A stretch of 33,601 nucleotides of DNA from Candidatus Doudnabacteria bacterium (lineage in GTDB: Bacteria > Patescibacteriota > Doudnabacteria > UBA920), in NCBI GenBank assembly GCA_016218585.1, contig JACRDK010000025.1:91637-125237 (forward strand). The letters are read 5' to 3'. The position numbers and the translations under genes were made by a program. The notes below the pieces were generated by a model. It worked only from the letters and a program-made list of their open reading frames with translations, was not told the origin of the DNA and did not search any database. Of the stretch, positions 15,544 to 22,663 are shown in pieces. Numbering within the stretch: the stretch's first letter is position 1; the number at the start of each line of letters is the position of its first letter.

Positions 15544-15574
15544 AGTCCCGCTCTTTGGCACAAAGAGCGGGACT
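15544..15574. terminator. Terminator hairpin downstream of the beta-barrel-like gene
   Basis: A perfect 14-bp stem (AGTCCCGCTCTTTG and complement) with a 3-nt loop lies 17 nt past the minus-strand stop codon. The T tract on the minus side is broken (TTGTCATTTTTC). Confidence 0.78.
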
Positions 15575-15590
15575 GTTGTTTGAGTGAGGG

Positions 15591-16262
15591 TTAGTGCCAG
15601 ATGATGCTAAGGTATCCGCTAAGATACTTATCGCCGCGCTTACCGATTTCGTAGGCCGTGCCTATTAAAAACAGGCTGTTGCGCCAGCTGGCCATAGGAC
15701 CGACGTAAACCCCTCGTTCAATCGCGGGAATGGTCTCGTGCCGGAGTCCGTGCTCGCGTTCGGCCGCCGCTTCATTGGCCGGACCCATGTAGCAACTGGC
15801 TGTTGCGCCAAAGAAGAAGCCGCGGCCGATGTGACGCGAGGCTTCGGCCAACGGCTCGCACGTGGTGAAGTTGACCTTCCCCCGGTAACTATCAATCCAG
15901 GAAGCAAGTATCCACTTGTGCGTTTCCAACTCCAGCCTAGCGCCGAAGACGGCGGTGTTGCCGAGCTGGTGGCCGTGAGCCAGTCCAGCGTGGGGCTCGA
16001 AAAAAACTTCGCCGTTGCCGTGCTCGATCTTTCGCTCAAAGCGATAACCGGCCAGGGCAAAGCCAAAGCGTCTGTCCTCAGAAGAAGCGTAGCCCGGAGT
16101 GAGTACCCAGTTCTTCCACCCGGCAGTGAAACTTGCGCGCTTATATGGCTGCGAGTAAATACCTTCGGTTGAGAAGCTGGTTTGGTCCCGGCTGTGGTCT
16201 TCCTGGGCATAGCCGGGAAGAGCTGCGAGCGCGAAAAAGAAAAGAACGAATCTGACCCTCAT
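15591..16262 (-). CDS. GC-rich secreted protein resembling an outer-membrane beta-barrel
   Basis: This 223-residue protein has a signal peptide (MRVRFVLFFFALAALPGYAQ, with AQ|ED as a likely cleavage point). The mature part is rich in alternating aromatic and small residues (ASFTAGWKNWVLTPGYAS, RRFGFALAGYRF, GYLSIIWH at the C-terminus), as in beta-barrels ending in an aromatic strand. I do not recognise a family. Base composition and codon use are visibly GC-richer than the neighbours, and an excellent AGGAGG sits 9 nt before the ATG, whereas most nearby genes lack one. CPR cells are not expected to have a lipopolysaccharide-type outer membrane, so this gene is probably foreign or has a different role. 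Its promoter (16334-16362) is followed directly by a 5' hairpin. Confidence 0.65.
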   Translation of the reverse strand: MRVRFVLFFFALAALPGYAQEDHSRDQTSFSTEGIYSQPYKRASFTAGWKNWVLTPGYASSEDRRFGFALAGYRFERKIEHGNGEVFFEPHAGLAHGHQLGNTAVFGARLELETHKWILASWIDSYRGKVNFTTCEPLAEASRHIGRGFFFGATASCYMGPANEAAAEREHGLRHETIPAIERGVYVGPMASWRNSLFLIGTAYEIGKRGDKYLSGYLSIIWH

Positions 16263-16295
16263 TTAAAGGATCCTCCTATTTTTGATGGCATTTGA

Positions 16296-16325
16296 AAAAT
16301 CCGCTACCAGTAGTAAGCGGATTTT
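16296..16325 (-). promoter_or_regulatory. 5'-terminal hairpin in the beta-barrel gene leader, possibly also a terminator
   Basis: A 10-bp perfect stem (AAAATCCGCT with AGCGGATTTT) encloses a 10-nt loop. On the minus strand it begins 1-2 nt after the predicted start point near 16327 and ends with a TTTTTC tract. It could protect the 5' end of this mRNA and also terminate transcripts arriving from the operon upstream (16406-18704). Confidence 0.6.
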
Positions 16326-16333
16326 ACGTAAAA

Positions 16334-16362
16334 ATATTACTTAAAATTAGGGCTTATGTCAA
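16334..16362 (-). promoter_or_regulatory. Promoter of the beta-barrel-like gene
   Basis: Minus-strand TTGACA (16357-16362), a 17-nt spacer and TAATAT (16334-16339). The -35 box is one arm of an inverted repeat (TGTCAA-12-TTGACA, 16357-16380). Confidence 0.75.
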
Positions 16363-16405
16363 GCCCCCTATGTCTTGACACGTATTAGTCGCTGAGGCAT
16401 TAATC

Positions 16406-17485
16406 TTAACTATTTTCGTTAAGAACTTCTTTTTCAAAAATATCAAATCCAAAAGTCTTTTCGAATTCTTCAAGATTAGTCATAAATACTCCATGAGGAA
16501 TGACGTTTTTCATTAGGTCTTTGTTTACTATTCTGCTTATCATCTCTTCTGTGGGGCGCCAGTCCATGCCAGCTTCGGTGTATATTTTTTCCAATTGGTA
16601 AGATTCTTGCAGCATAACCATGCGCTTCAATTCTTCAAAGCTTTTACTCCTTATATTTTTATAAATATTTTCTGCTTTAGTTCCAAGTTCTGCTATTATT
16701 TTTTTTATTTCTTCCACAGTTAAAGTTTTTCCATCAGCAACTACAGAACACCATTTAAGCCCTTCGATTGGATTGCCATATTCTAAAGTCGTGTGGCATC
16801 CAACACAATTTATGCGCCATTTAACGCCTTTAAACAATTGAAAAATTTTAATTTCCTTTACCGATGCCAAATAAGACTCTGGCCATAGTTCGCTTGGCTG
16901 GAGGTTTGGAAAATGTCTTATTAAAAATGAGTATTTTTCATCACCAAACTGAGTATCTTCGTAAGGTCCGTAGGCATCCCATCCTAAGTCGGTAACAACA
17001 TCATTATATAGCCCATGAACCAGTGATCCAGCAACAGTAATAAGCTGTCCATTTGTTCTTGCTATTTCCTTTGTGCCCGGTTCCCATAATATATTGTTTA
17101 CCATTTCGTTAATTTGTTCCGGGGTGTGAAGTGGTGTTGATAATAAGCCAAATGGGTCTGTGGGACAGCTTTCCATAAGCATCCTTGCAATAAAATTAGT
17201 AAAATCTTTAAGGTCGGCCTTTGAGTTATGGTCCATGCCCAGATAGGCTGGTATTGTTTTTTGTAGCAAAGCCCTTAAGTTTGATGGCGGTGGAAGTAAC
17301 TGCTCTAAGTCCTTATAAGATTTTTTCAGAGCACCTATTTTGCGCAAGGCAACAAGATTTCTTTTAATCCACAGGTCATACCATTGCGGGAAAAAATGAA
17401 AAAAATCTAATGGTTGAAACCCATCTATCGTTTGTCCCGCGCTGATTGAATAAATAGCTTTTGAAGCATCTTTAATCCAGTTCAT
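16406..17485 (-). CDS. Uncharacterised 359-residue protein next to a phosphohistidine swivel domain
   Basis: I do not recognise this protein. I place the start at the ATG at 17485 (MNWIKDASK), because GGAG lies 7 nt before it, rather than at an ATG 24 nt further upstream. It overlaps the end of the swivel-domain gene by 14 nt, implying coupled translation. The sequence is cytoplasmic in character, with no signal peptide or membrane span. It has an aromatic N-terminal region (FQPLDFFHFFPQWYDLWIKR), a central HGLYNDVVTDLGWDAYGPYEDTQ (about residue 170), a CVGCH sequence (about 227-231) that could bind zinc, and a helical C-terminus. By position it may be the kinase, acceptor or target partner of the swivel domain; this is inference only. 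Confidence 0.6.
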   Translation of the reverse strand: MNWIKDASKAIYSISAGQTIDGFQPLDFFHFFPQWYDLWIKRNLVALRKIGALKKSYKDLEQLLPPPSNLRALLQKTIPAYLGMDHNSKADLKDFTNFIARMLMESCPTDPFGLLSTPLHTPEQINEMVNNILWEPGTKEIARTNGQLITVAGSLVHGLYNDVVTDLGWDAYGPYEDTQFGDEKYSFLIRHFPNLQPSELWPESYLASVKEIKIFQLFKGVKWRINCVGCHTTLEYGNPIEGLKWCSVVADGKTLTVEEIKKIIAELGTKAENIYKNIRSKSFEELKRMVMLQESYQLEKIYTEAGMDWRPTEEMISRIVNKDLMKNVIPHGVFMTNLEEFEKTFGFDIFEKEVLNENS

Positions 17486-17798
17486 ATATTTCTCCTTTTT
17501 CCCCGTCAACTAAAATTTTCATTCCGGTCTTAATAATTTTAGTAGCTTCTTTGGTATTTACTACGCAAGGAATACCCATTTCACGGCTAAGGATGGCAGG
17601 GTGGGAGGTTATACCCCCAATATCTGTAACTATTGCCAAAGCTTTAACCATGGCATTTGCCATTGTTGGGTCTGTTAAGGTTGTTATCAAAATTTCTCCT
17701 TCCTCAAGTTTAGTCAAATTTTCCGATGGAAGCAGAATTCTTGCGATGCCTTTTGCGGAGCCAGCGCTGGCTCCAAGTCCTTTGAGTATGAGCTTCAT
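17472..17798 (-). CDS. Stand-alone PEP-utilising enzyme mobile (phosphohistidine swivel) domain
   Basis: From the ATG at 17798 the product has 108 residues; a longer upstream frame overlaps the phosphatase gene and has no support. It matches the mobile domain of PEP synthase and pyruvate phosphate dikinase: GLGASAGSAKGIARIL, GEILITTLTDP, then TDIGGITSHPAILSREMGIPC with the His that carries the phosphate, and a closing KILVDGEKGEIYEL. In full-length enzymes this domain shuttles phosphate between an ATP-grasp domain and a PEP/pyruvate barrel. Neither partner domain is encoded here; the neighbours are an unknown protein (overlapping by 14 nt) and a histidine phosphatase (13 nt upstream). It may act as a phosphocarrier. 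Confidence 0.88.
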   Translation of the reverse strand: MKLILKGLGASAGSAKGIARILLPSENLTKLEEGEILITTLTDPTMANAMVKALAIVTDIGGITSHPAILSREMGIPCVVNTKEATKIIKTGMKILVDGEKGEIYELD

Positions 17799-17811
17799 AA
17801 TTGTTACAGTA

Positions 17812-18704
17812 TTATTTATTGTTTTTTGCCAAGAGCTGATTATATATTTCCTGGTCAATTTTATAATTTTCTCCGCGAATTTTAATAACAGTAATAGGAT
17901 TGCCTTGCTCATCGGTCTTGGTAATGCTTTCCCATTGGTCAAGAATCTTTAAACTTCCTTCAATATCAGAAAGCTTGGTGATTCTTTGGTTATCTTTTTC
18001 TCTTATTAGCACACCGGAAGCAAGAAACGGTTCCGTTGCTGTTTTATGTGTTGTGTTAAACAAATCAATTTCCGAATTTGGATTTAGCTTTTGCGCTATT
18101 CGTTCGTGCCGCTGATTAAATAAGTTTGCAAATTTTGCGGCTTGAATTTTAGGAGGAAATTTTTTGGCCAATGTGCTGTCGGGGTTATCTATCCACTCTC
18201 TTATTACAGGCTCTTCCGCCGCTTCGGCTATTTCTTCTTGTTGGTCGGAAGTTAGTTTTGCGAATTCTGTATCCGGGTATTTGCCCTCTTTTATTCCTTC
18301 CATAAGAATTATTTTTTTGTTTGCACTCCACTTAGCATCATATTCCGCCATCCATTCCTTAGTGCCTGAAGGAGAAAGCAAGGCCTCTCTGACCCTAACT
18401 TTTTCTTTAATTGGCGCAAATGGATTATTCTCTTGGTACCCTGCATTAGGCCGTCAAAAGTTTCTTGGGTTCTGGGTGAAGTGCTTGTATATCCCTTAGC
18501 GCCATCCTTACTGGCTTTAATATTCATACCTCTTGTTACCGCTCTCTTTACGCCCTCAGGCGAAAGGCTTGATGTAGAAATGGCGTTGCCGGCACTATTA
18601 AAAACTTCGCCGCTGGCTTTTTGTGAATGGCGGATCCAGTAATTATGGATTTGAACATTTGTTCCCCGCTTATTTTCTTGTTTTTCAAAATTTAAAGTTT
18701 CCAT
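17812..18704 (-). pseudogene. Histidine phosphatase family protein, frameshifted
   Basis: Two overlapping minus-strand frames together make one histidine phosphatase (branch 1) of about 297 residues. The first (from ATG 18704) has the catalytic-loop variant IRHSQKASGE, LSPEGVKRAVTRGMNI and TSTSPRTQETFDGLM. The second continues with EKVRVREALLSPSG and holds a late THKTATEPFLASG, the second catalytic His region. The switch is at the CCC on the plus strand at 18439-18441 (GGG on the coding strand): one extra G there would restore a continuous frame. A sequencing error in a homopolymer, a recent mutation, or less likely a -1 recoding event are all possible. It is the first gene of the swivel-domain operon. 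The RHG motif reads RHS. Confidence 0.75.
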
Positions 18705-18768
18705 ATTGTTATTTTTTGTGGCTTTATAATTATTATATATTAAAATTAATTAAAAGAAATAGTGTGGT

Positions 18769-18793
18769 GGGGAGAGGTTTTTGGCCTCCCCCC
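18769..18793 (-). terminator. GC-rich terminator after the second histidine phosphatase
   Basis: On the minus strand GGGGGGAGG pairs with CCTCTCCCC (one G-U) around a 7-nt loop, 14 nt after the stop codon; only a weak T-rich stretch follows. Confidence 0.55.
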
Positions 18794-18806
18794 TGAGTGC
18801 GCCGGG

Positions 18807-19511
18807 CTACACAAGCGTGAAGTCCGGGTTGAATTCCGCAACAACGCCGTTTGGGGCGTAAATAATGCCGCCGCCGTTTTTTGGAACCCAGGCCGAGGGG
18901 TCGTAAGGGATGTGCTTGCGCGCAAACCCTTTGACATCCATGTAGTGCAGGAGCACGAGCTGTTCGAAGTTGAGGTCAAACAGCACGGGGCCTGACAGGT
19001 GAAAGCGTCCGATGTTGTTGATTGCGGAATGAATTCGATCATCAAACACATCGGCGGTCTCAGTCCACAGACCTTGCAACTCCGGGCTGTCAGCCAAATA
19101 GGCGTGGGCCGCGAAGTCACCAAACTGTTCCCATGCAGGCACCACCTTTGTGGCGTCGTAGTAGGGGTAGGTGACGGCTGGGGATCGGAGCACAGACAGG
19201 GGGTAGTCGCAAATTTTTTTGACTCCTGCTGCCGTTTGCAGTCCGCCTTCATAGTTGCGCAGGTCGATTCCGGTGATGATTTTGGCCGGACGGACCCCCA
19301 TTTCGGCAAGAAGCTCGCCTTGGCGAAACATCATTGCCGAGCCTTCGGCGTTGAGGCCGAGAAGGTTGGAATCTATGGCCCGCGAATAGATTAGCGCGCA
19401 CATTGTATTGTTGTCTACCGGCAGGCTCGGCTTGTTATAGGTGGCGTGCCGGCGCACAATGGCGCGTACTCCATTTTCGTTCACGAAGTCAGCGATGGTT
19501 GCGGTATTCAT
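18807..19511 (-). CDS. GC-rich histidine phosphatase superfamily protein
   Basis: This 234-residue protein shows the branch 1 pattern in divergent form: VRAIVRRHATYNK (RHA in place of RHG), LNAEGSAMMFRQGELLAEMG, then IITGIDLRNYEGGLQTAAG (S/T-x-R-x-x-QTA), and a late LVLLHYMDV that may supply the second catalytic His. There is no signal peptide. Like the beta-barrel gene it is much GC-richer than its surroundings and has AGGAGG 10 nt before the ATG; the two ribosome-binding regions are alike (AGGAGGATCCTT and AGGAGGACCTT). It has its own promoter (19620-19648) and a structured leader of about 100 nt. It could act on a phosphohistidine, as SixA does, or on small phosphoesters. Confidence 0.65.
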   Translation of the reverse strand: MNTATIADFVNENGVRAIVRRHATYNKPSLPVDNNTMCALIYSRAIDSNLLGLNAEGSAMMFRQGELLAEMGVRPAKIITGIDLRNYEGGLQTAAGVKKICDYPLSVLRSPAVTYPYYDATKVVPAWEQFGDFAAHAYLADSPELQGLWTETADVFDDRIHSAINNIGRFHLSGPVLFDLNFEQLVLLHYMDVKGFARKHIPYDPSAWVPKNGGGIIYAPNGVVAEFNPDFTLV

Positions 19512-19613
19512 TTGTTAAGGTCCTCCTCAAGATTTTCTGCGTATTTAACAACTCCCGCCGGAGTATCACCCCAAGTTTATTGTCCCGTGGGCTCTCTGGA
19601 CTTTTTGTTTTAA
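19512..19613 (-). promoter_or_regulatory. Structured 5' leader of the GC-rich phosphatase gene
   Basis: The minus-strand leader starts with an AT hairpin (TTTTGTT with AACAAAA, plus-strand 19603-19618), followed by GTCC/GGAC and ACTCC/GGAGT hairpins (the latter around 19553-19566), then AGGAGG. No known riboswitch class is recognised. Confidence 0.5.
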
Positions 19614-19619
19614 CAAAAT

Positions 19620-19648
19620 ACTATACCATATATTTATAAATATGACAA
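19620..19648 (-). promoter_or_regulatory. Promoter of the GC-rich phosphatase gene
   Basis: Minus-strand TTGTCA (19643-19648), 17 nt, TATAGT (19620-19625). The -35 box is one copy of a direct repeat TTGTCATA-N4-TTGTCATA, a plausible operator for the neighbouring TrmB-type regulator. Confidence 0.75.
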
Positions 19649-19712
19649 TAGTTATGACAAATTAAATAATAAAAAAGCTTTTAAATAAAAGTAAAATTTA
19701 TGATTTTAAATA

Positions 19713-19752
19713 TTTGTCAGAATTATTGACAAAATGTTCAAAATGATATAAA
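19713..19752 (+). promoter_or_regulatory. Operator-like palindrome and promoter of the first TrmB gene
   Basis: TTTGTCA-N7-TGACAAA (19713-19733) is a perfect inverted repeat that overlaps the TTGACA -35 box (19726-19731). TATAAA (19747-19752) follows at a short 15-nt spacing and ends 8 nt before the ATG at 19761, so the transcript may be leaderless. The layout fits autoregulation. Confidence 0.55.
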
Positions 19753-19760
19753 CTTAATGT

Positions 19761-20516
19761 ATGGAAATTATTGAGGTTTTAAATAAAATTGGCCTTGAAG
19801 AAAAGGAGTCCGCTGTATATTTGGCTTTGTTAGAGCTTGGTACTGCAGATGTTGGCGCAATTTCATCAAAGGCTGGAATAAAGCGTCCGACCTGTTATTT
19901 GGTTTTGGATGGTTTAAAAAACCGCGGGCTAGTTTCTCAGGTGCCGGCTAAGGTGAGTTTATTTACCGCCGAAGGGCCGGAAAAATTATCCGGGGAGTTA
20001 TATAAAAAACAGGAACTTTTAAAAAGGTTTTTACCAAACTTACAGGCGCTGCACAATTCAAAAAAAGAAAAACCCCAAGTTAAATTATTTGAAGGTAAAG
20101 AGGGCATTAAGGAAGTTTATAATCAGATTTACAATGCCGACAGCGTTTCTTTTTTTGGCACGGTGAAGGAAGCTTTGTTTTATGACCCCGAAGGCCTAAA
20201 TGCATTTGTTGATCGGGCCGCCAAACACAGTTTTAAAATTCGCGATTTACTTACTTTATCACCTGATGATATTGCCTATGCGAAGAAGGCAAAAGTTGGT
20301 AAGGATTATGAAATTCGGTTTATTTCAACAGGTGTCGGTTTTTTGACCGATAACGCTTTTTTTAACGATAGCGTAGTTTTCTTTTCTTTTCATCCACAAA
20401 TATTTGCGGTCGTGATAACTAGTCGCGAGGTAAGACAGGCAATTGCCACTTTATATGAGTTTGCCTGGAACGCGGCCATGCCTTATGAAGAAGCTATAAA
20501 AAAACAGCTCCATTAG
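19761..20516 (+). CDS. TrmB-family transcriptional regulator (first copy)
   Basis: This 251-residue protein has an N-terminal winged helix-turn-helix of the TrmB type (about 5-75: GLEEKESAVYLALLELGTAD, SSKAGIKRPTCYLVLDGLKNRGLV), a short coiled linker (about 80-100) and a C-terminal ligand-sensing-like domain (KLFEGKEGIKEVYNQIY, DSVSFFGTVKEAL). TrmB proteins are best known as archaeal sugar-responsive regulators and are abundant in CPR. The ligand is unknown. It is divergent from the accessory block at 15.6-19.5 kb and shares TTGTCA/TGACAA words with that block's first promoter, so it may control both itself and the phosphatase gene. Confidence 0.87.
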   Translation: MEIIEVLNKIGLEEKESAVYLALLELGTADVGAISSKAGIKRPTCYLVLDGLKNRGLVSQVPAKVSLFTAEGPEKLSGELYKKQELLKRFLPNLQALHNSKKEKPQVKLFEGKEGIKEVYNQIYNADSVSFFGTVKEALFYDPEGLNAFVDRAAKHSFKIRDLLTLSPDDIAYAKKAKVGKDYEIRFISTGVGFLTDNAFFNDSVVFFSFHPQIFAVVITSREVRQAIATLYEFAWNAAMPYEEAIKKQLH

Positions 20517-20530
20517 TGGAGCTGTTTTTT
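20499..20530. terminator. Bidirectional terminator between the TrmB gene and uvrB
   Basis: CAGCTCC (20505-20511) and GGAGCTG (20518-20524) with A6 and T6 flanks; the TrmB stop codon is in the loop. Confidence 0.9.
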
Positions 20531-22590
20531 TATTTTTTATTTTGAAGTTTTTTTACTTTTTTTATTTCTTCGATTTTATCCCGCAAGCGGGCGGCAAGTT
20601 CAAATTCCAAATTTTGTGCGGCTAAATCCATTTGCTCATTTAGCTCGTCCAAATAAAATTTAATTTCTTCCCCGGTCATTTTAGTCGGGTCAACTTTGCG
20701 CATCTCTTCATCTTCCTCTGCCACTTTTTGTCCGGCCAGGCGGGAGTCGCGAATAGCCTTAATAATTGTTTTTGGAGTAATGCCGTGCTCTTTGTTGTAA
20801 TCTTCCTGAACTTTGCGGCGGCGGGTGGTTTCGTCTATAGCTGCTTTCATTGAGCCGGTGATGCGATCGGCGTACATAACCACATGGCCTTCCACGTGGC
20901 GGGCAGCGCGTCCCATCATTTGCATAAAAAATGTTTCCGAACGCAAAAAGCCTTCTTTGTCCGCGTCGAGTATGGCAACTAAAGAAACCTCCGGCAAGTC
21001 CAAGCCTTCGCGCAGCAAGTTTATGCCAACTAACACATCAAAAACCCCAAGCCTGAGGTCACGCAAAATTTCCAAGCGGTCAAAAGTGTCCACGTCGGAA
21101 TGTAAATACTGCACTTTTATGCCGTCTTCCTTTAAGTATTCGGTAAGCTCTTCAGACATGCGCTTGGTAAGAGTGGCTACCAGCACGCGCTGGCCTTTTT
21201 TGGTAGTGGCTTTAATGCGTTCCATTAAATCGTCCACTTGGTTTTTAATGGGCTTTATTTCAATGGTCGGATCCAGCAGTCCGGTAGGCCTTATTAACTG
21301 TTCAACAATAGAAGGGTAGTTTGCCGATTTATCGGCCTTTCCCGATTGCCCATAAATGGGCTTACTACTTTTATCTTGCTCCAAACATTGCTGGATTTCC
21401 CATTTGCCAGGGGTGGCAGAGACAAATACTGTTTGATCAATTTTTTCCAAAAATTCGGGGAACTTAAGTGGGCGGTTATCTAATGCCGAAGGGAGGCGAA
21501 AACCGTAGTCAATCAACGTGGTTTTGCGCGACCGGTCGCCTTCATACATAGCTCCGATTTGCGGGATTGTTTGGTGAGATTCGTCTATAAATAGCAAAAA
21601 GTCGTCCGGGAAGTAATCTATTAATGTGGAGGGCGGACTGCCGGCCGGCCGGCCTTCAATAACCCGGGAATAGTTTTCAATGCCCGAAACAAAGCCGGTG
21701 TTGCTTAACATTTCCAAATCAAAATTGGTTCTTTGCTCAATCCTGGCCGCTTCCAAAATTTTCCCGGCGCCTTTTAGTTCTTTAGTCCGCTCGGCTAGTT
21801 CTGTTCTAATATCGTCGACTGCTAATTTTAGCCGGTCTTCCGGAGTTACAAAATGTTTAGCCGGAAAAATTGTAAATTCGGTTAAGTCTTCAATCTTATG
21901 GCCGGAAACCGCTTCCAGCCTTTCAATTTTTTCCAAAGTGTCGCCAAAAAAATCCATTCTAATAATGGTGTCTTCGGAAGAAAGGATTATTTCCACCACA
22001 TCGCCGTGGCTGCGAAAAGTTCCTCGCACCAGTTCGGTGTCGTTGCGGTGATATTGCAAATCCGTTAGCCTTCTAAGCAATTTGTCGCGTTTAATTTTTT
22101 CTCCCTGTTTAACGTCTAAGGCTAAATCTAAATAGTTGGCCGGATCGCCTAAGCCGTAAATGCAGGAGACGGAAGCGACAATAAGCACGTCTTTGCGCGA
22201 GAGCAGGCTTTGGGTGGCGGCATTGCGCAGACGGTCAATTTCTTCATTAATTTGAGTTTCTTTTTCTATGTAAGTATCGCTTCTTGGAATATAGGCTTCG
22301 GGCTGGTAGTAGTCATAGTAGGAAACAAAATAATGCACCGCGTTGTCCGGGAAAAATTCCTGAAATTCCGCGGCCAGTTGCGCGGCCAAAGTTTTATTAT
22401 GGGAAATAATCAGCGTGGGCTTATTTATTTTCTCTATAATATTGGCCATAGTAAAAGTTTTGCCGCTGCCGGTAACCCCAAGCAGGGTTTGGAAGCGGTT
22501 TTTGGCTTTTAAGCTTTTAAGCAAGCCGTCAATGGCCTTGGGTTGGTCGCCAGCCGGAGCAAATTTTGAAGTAAGACGAAATTTATTCAT
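20530..22590 (-). CDS. uvrB: UvrABC excision nuclease subunit B
   Basis: I place the start at the ATG at 22590 (MNKFRLTSKFAPAGDQ), giving 686 residues; an upstream ATG 27 nt earlier adds residues with no counterpart in UvrB. UvrB is the damage-verifying helicase-like subunit of nucleotide excision repair. Visible landmarks are Walker A GVTGSGKTFT (about 38-47), the beta-hairpin YYDYYQPEAYIPRSDTYIEKE region (about 90-110), DESHQTIPQIG, the helicase motif GINLLREGLDLPEVSL, and a C-terminal UVR domain (LNEQMDLAAQNLEFELAARLRD). Length and motifs are normal. A TATACT box ends 5 nt before the ATG, so the mRNA may be leaderless. Confidence 0.97.
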   Translation of the reverse strand: MNKFRLTSKFAPAGDQPKAIDGLLKSLKAKNRFQTLLGVTGSGKTFTMANIIEKINKPTLIISHNKTLAAQLAAEFQEFFPDNAVHYFVSYYDYYQPEAYIPRSDTYIEKETQINEEIDRLRNAATQSLLSRKDVLIVASVSCIYGLGDPANYLDLALDVKQGEKIKRDKLLRRLTDLQYHRNDTELVRGTFRSHGDVVEIILSSEDTIIRMDFFGDTLEKIERLEAVSGHKIEDLTEFTIFPAKHFVTPEDRLKLAVDDIRTELAERTKELKGAGKILEAARIEQRTNFDLEMLSNTGFVSGIENYSRVIEGRPAGSPPSTLIDYFPDDFLLFIDESHQTIPQIGAMYEGDRSRKTTLIDYGFRLPSALDNRPLKFPEFLEKIDQTVFVSATPGKWEIQQCLEQDKSSKPIYGQSGKADKSANYPSIVEQLIRPTGLLDPTIEIKPIKNQVDDLMERIKATTKKGQRVLVATLTKRMSEELTEYLKEDGIKVQYLHSDVDTFDRLEILRDLRLGVFDVLVGINLLREGLDLPEVSLVAILDADKEGFLRSETFFMQMMGRAARHVEGHVVMYADRITGSMKAAIDETTRRRKVQEDYNKEHGITPKTIIKAIRDSRLAGQKVAEEDEEMRKVDPTKMTGEEIKFYLDELNEQMDLAAQNLEFELAARLRDKIEEIKKVKKLQNKK

Positions 22591-22624
22591 ATAAAAGTAT
22601 ATTAAGTTTAACACCAATTTTAGA

Positions 22625-22663
22625 CAAAAAAAAGAGGGCCGCCCGGAGGAGGTGGGTCGGCCC
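22625..22663 (-). terminator. Terminator of the candidate ncRNA
   Basis: On the minus strand GGGCCG pairs with CGGCCC, with an inner CCC/GGG, followed by a T-rich tract of about nine residues (plus-strand A run at 22626-22633). It is GC-rich and strong. Confidence 0.85.

Noticed and set aside
15665-16210. Overlapping long frames on both strands within the GC-rich 15.6-16.3 kb gene
   Set aside because: High GC suppresses stop codons in other frames. Only the 15591-16262 frame has a signal peptide, a strong AGGAGG and a properly placed promoter.
16790-16830. CVGCH in the 359-residue protein as a haem c attachment site
   Set aside because: The protein has no signal peptide or membrane span and a single CxxCH arises easily; zinc binding or chance is more likely.
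17799-17942. Upstream extension of the swivel-domain gene
   Set aside because: The extension overlaps the phosphatase coding region and adds residues unlike the domain; the ATG at 17798 starts right at the conserved first strand.
18746-19394. Overlapping frames in the GC-rich 18.8-19.5 kb gene
   Set aside because: Same cause; the 18807-19511 frame alone has the ribosome-binding site and the histidine-phosphatase pattern.
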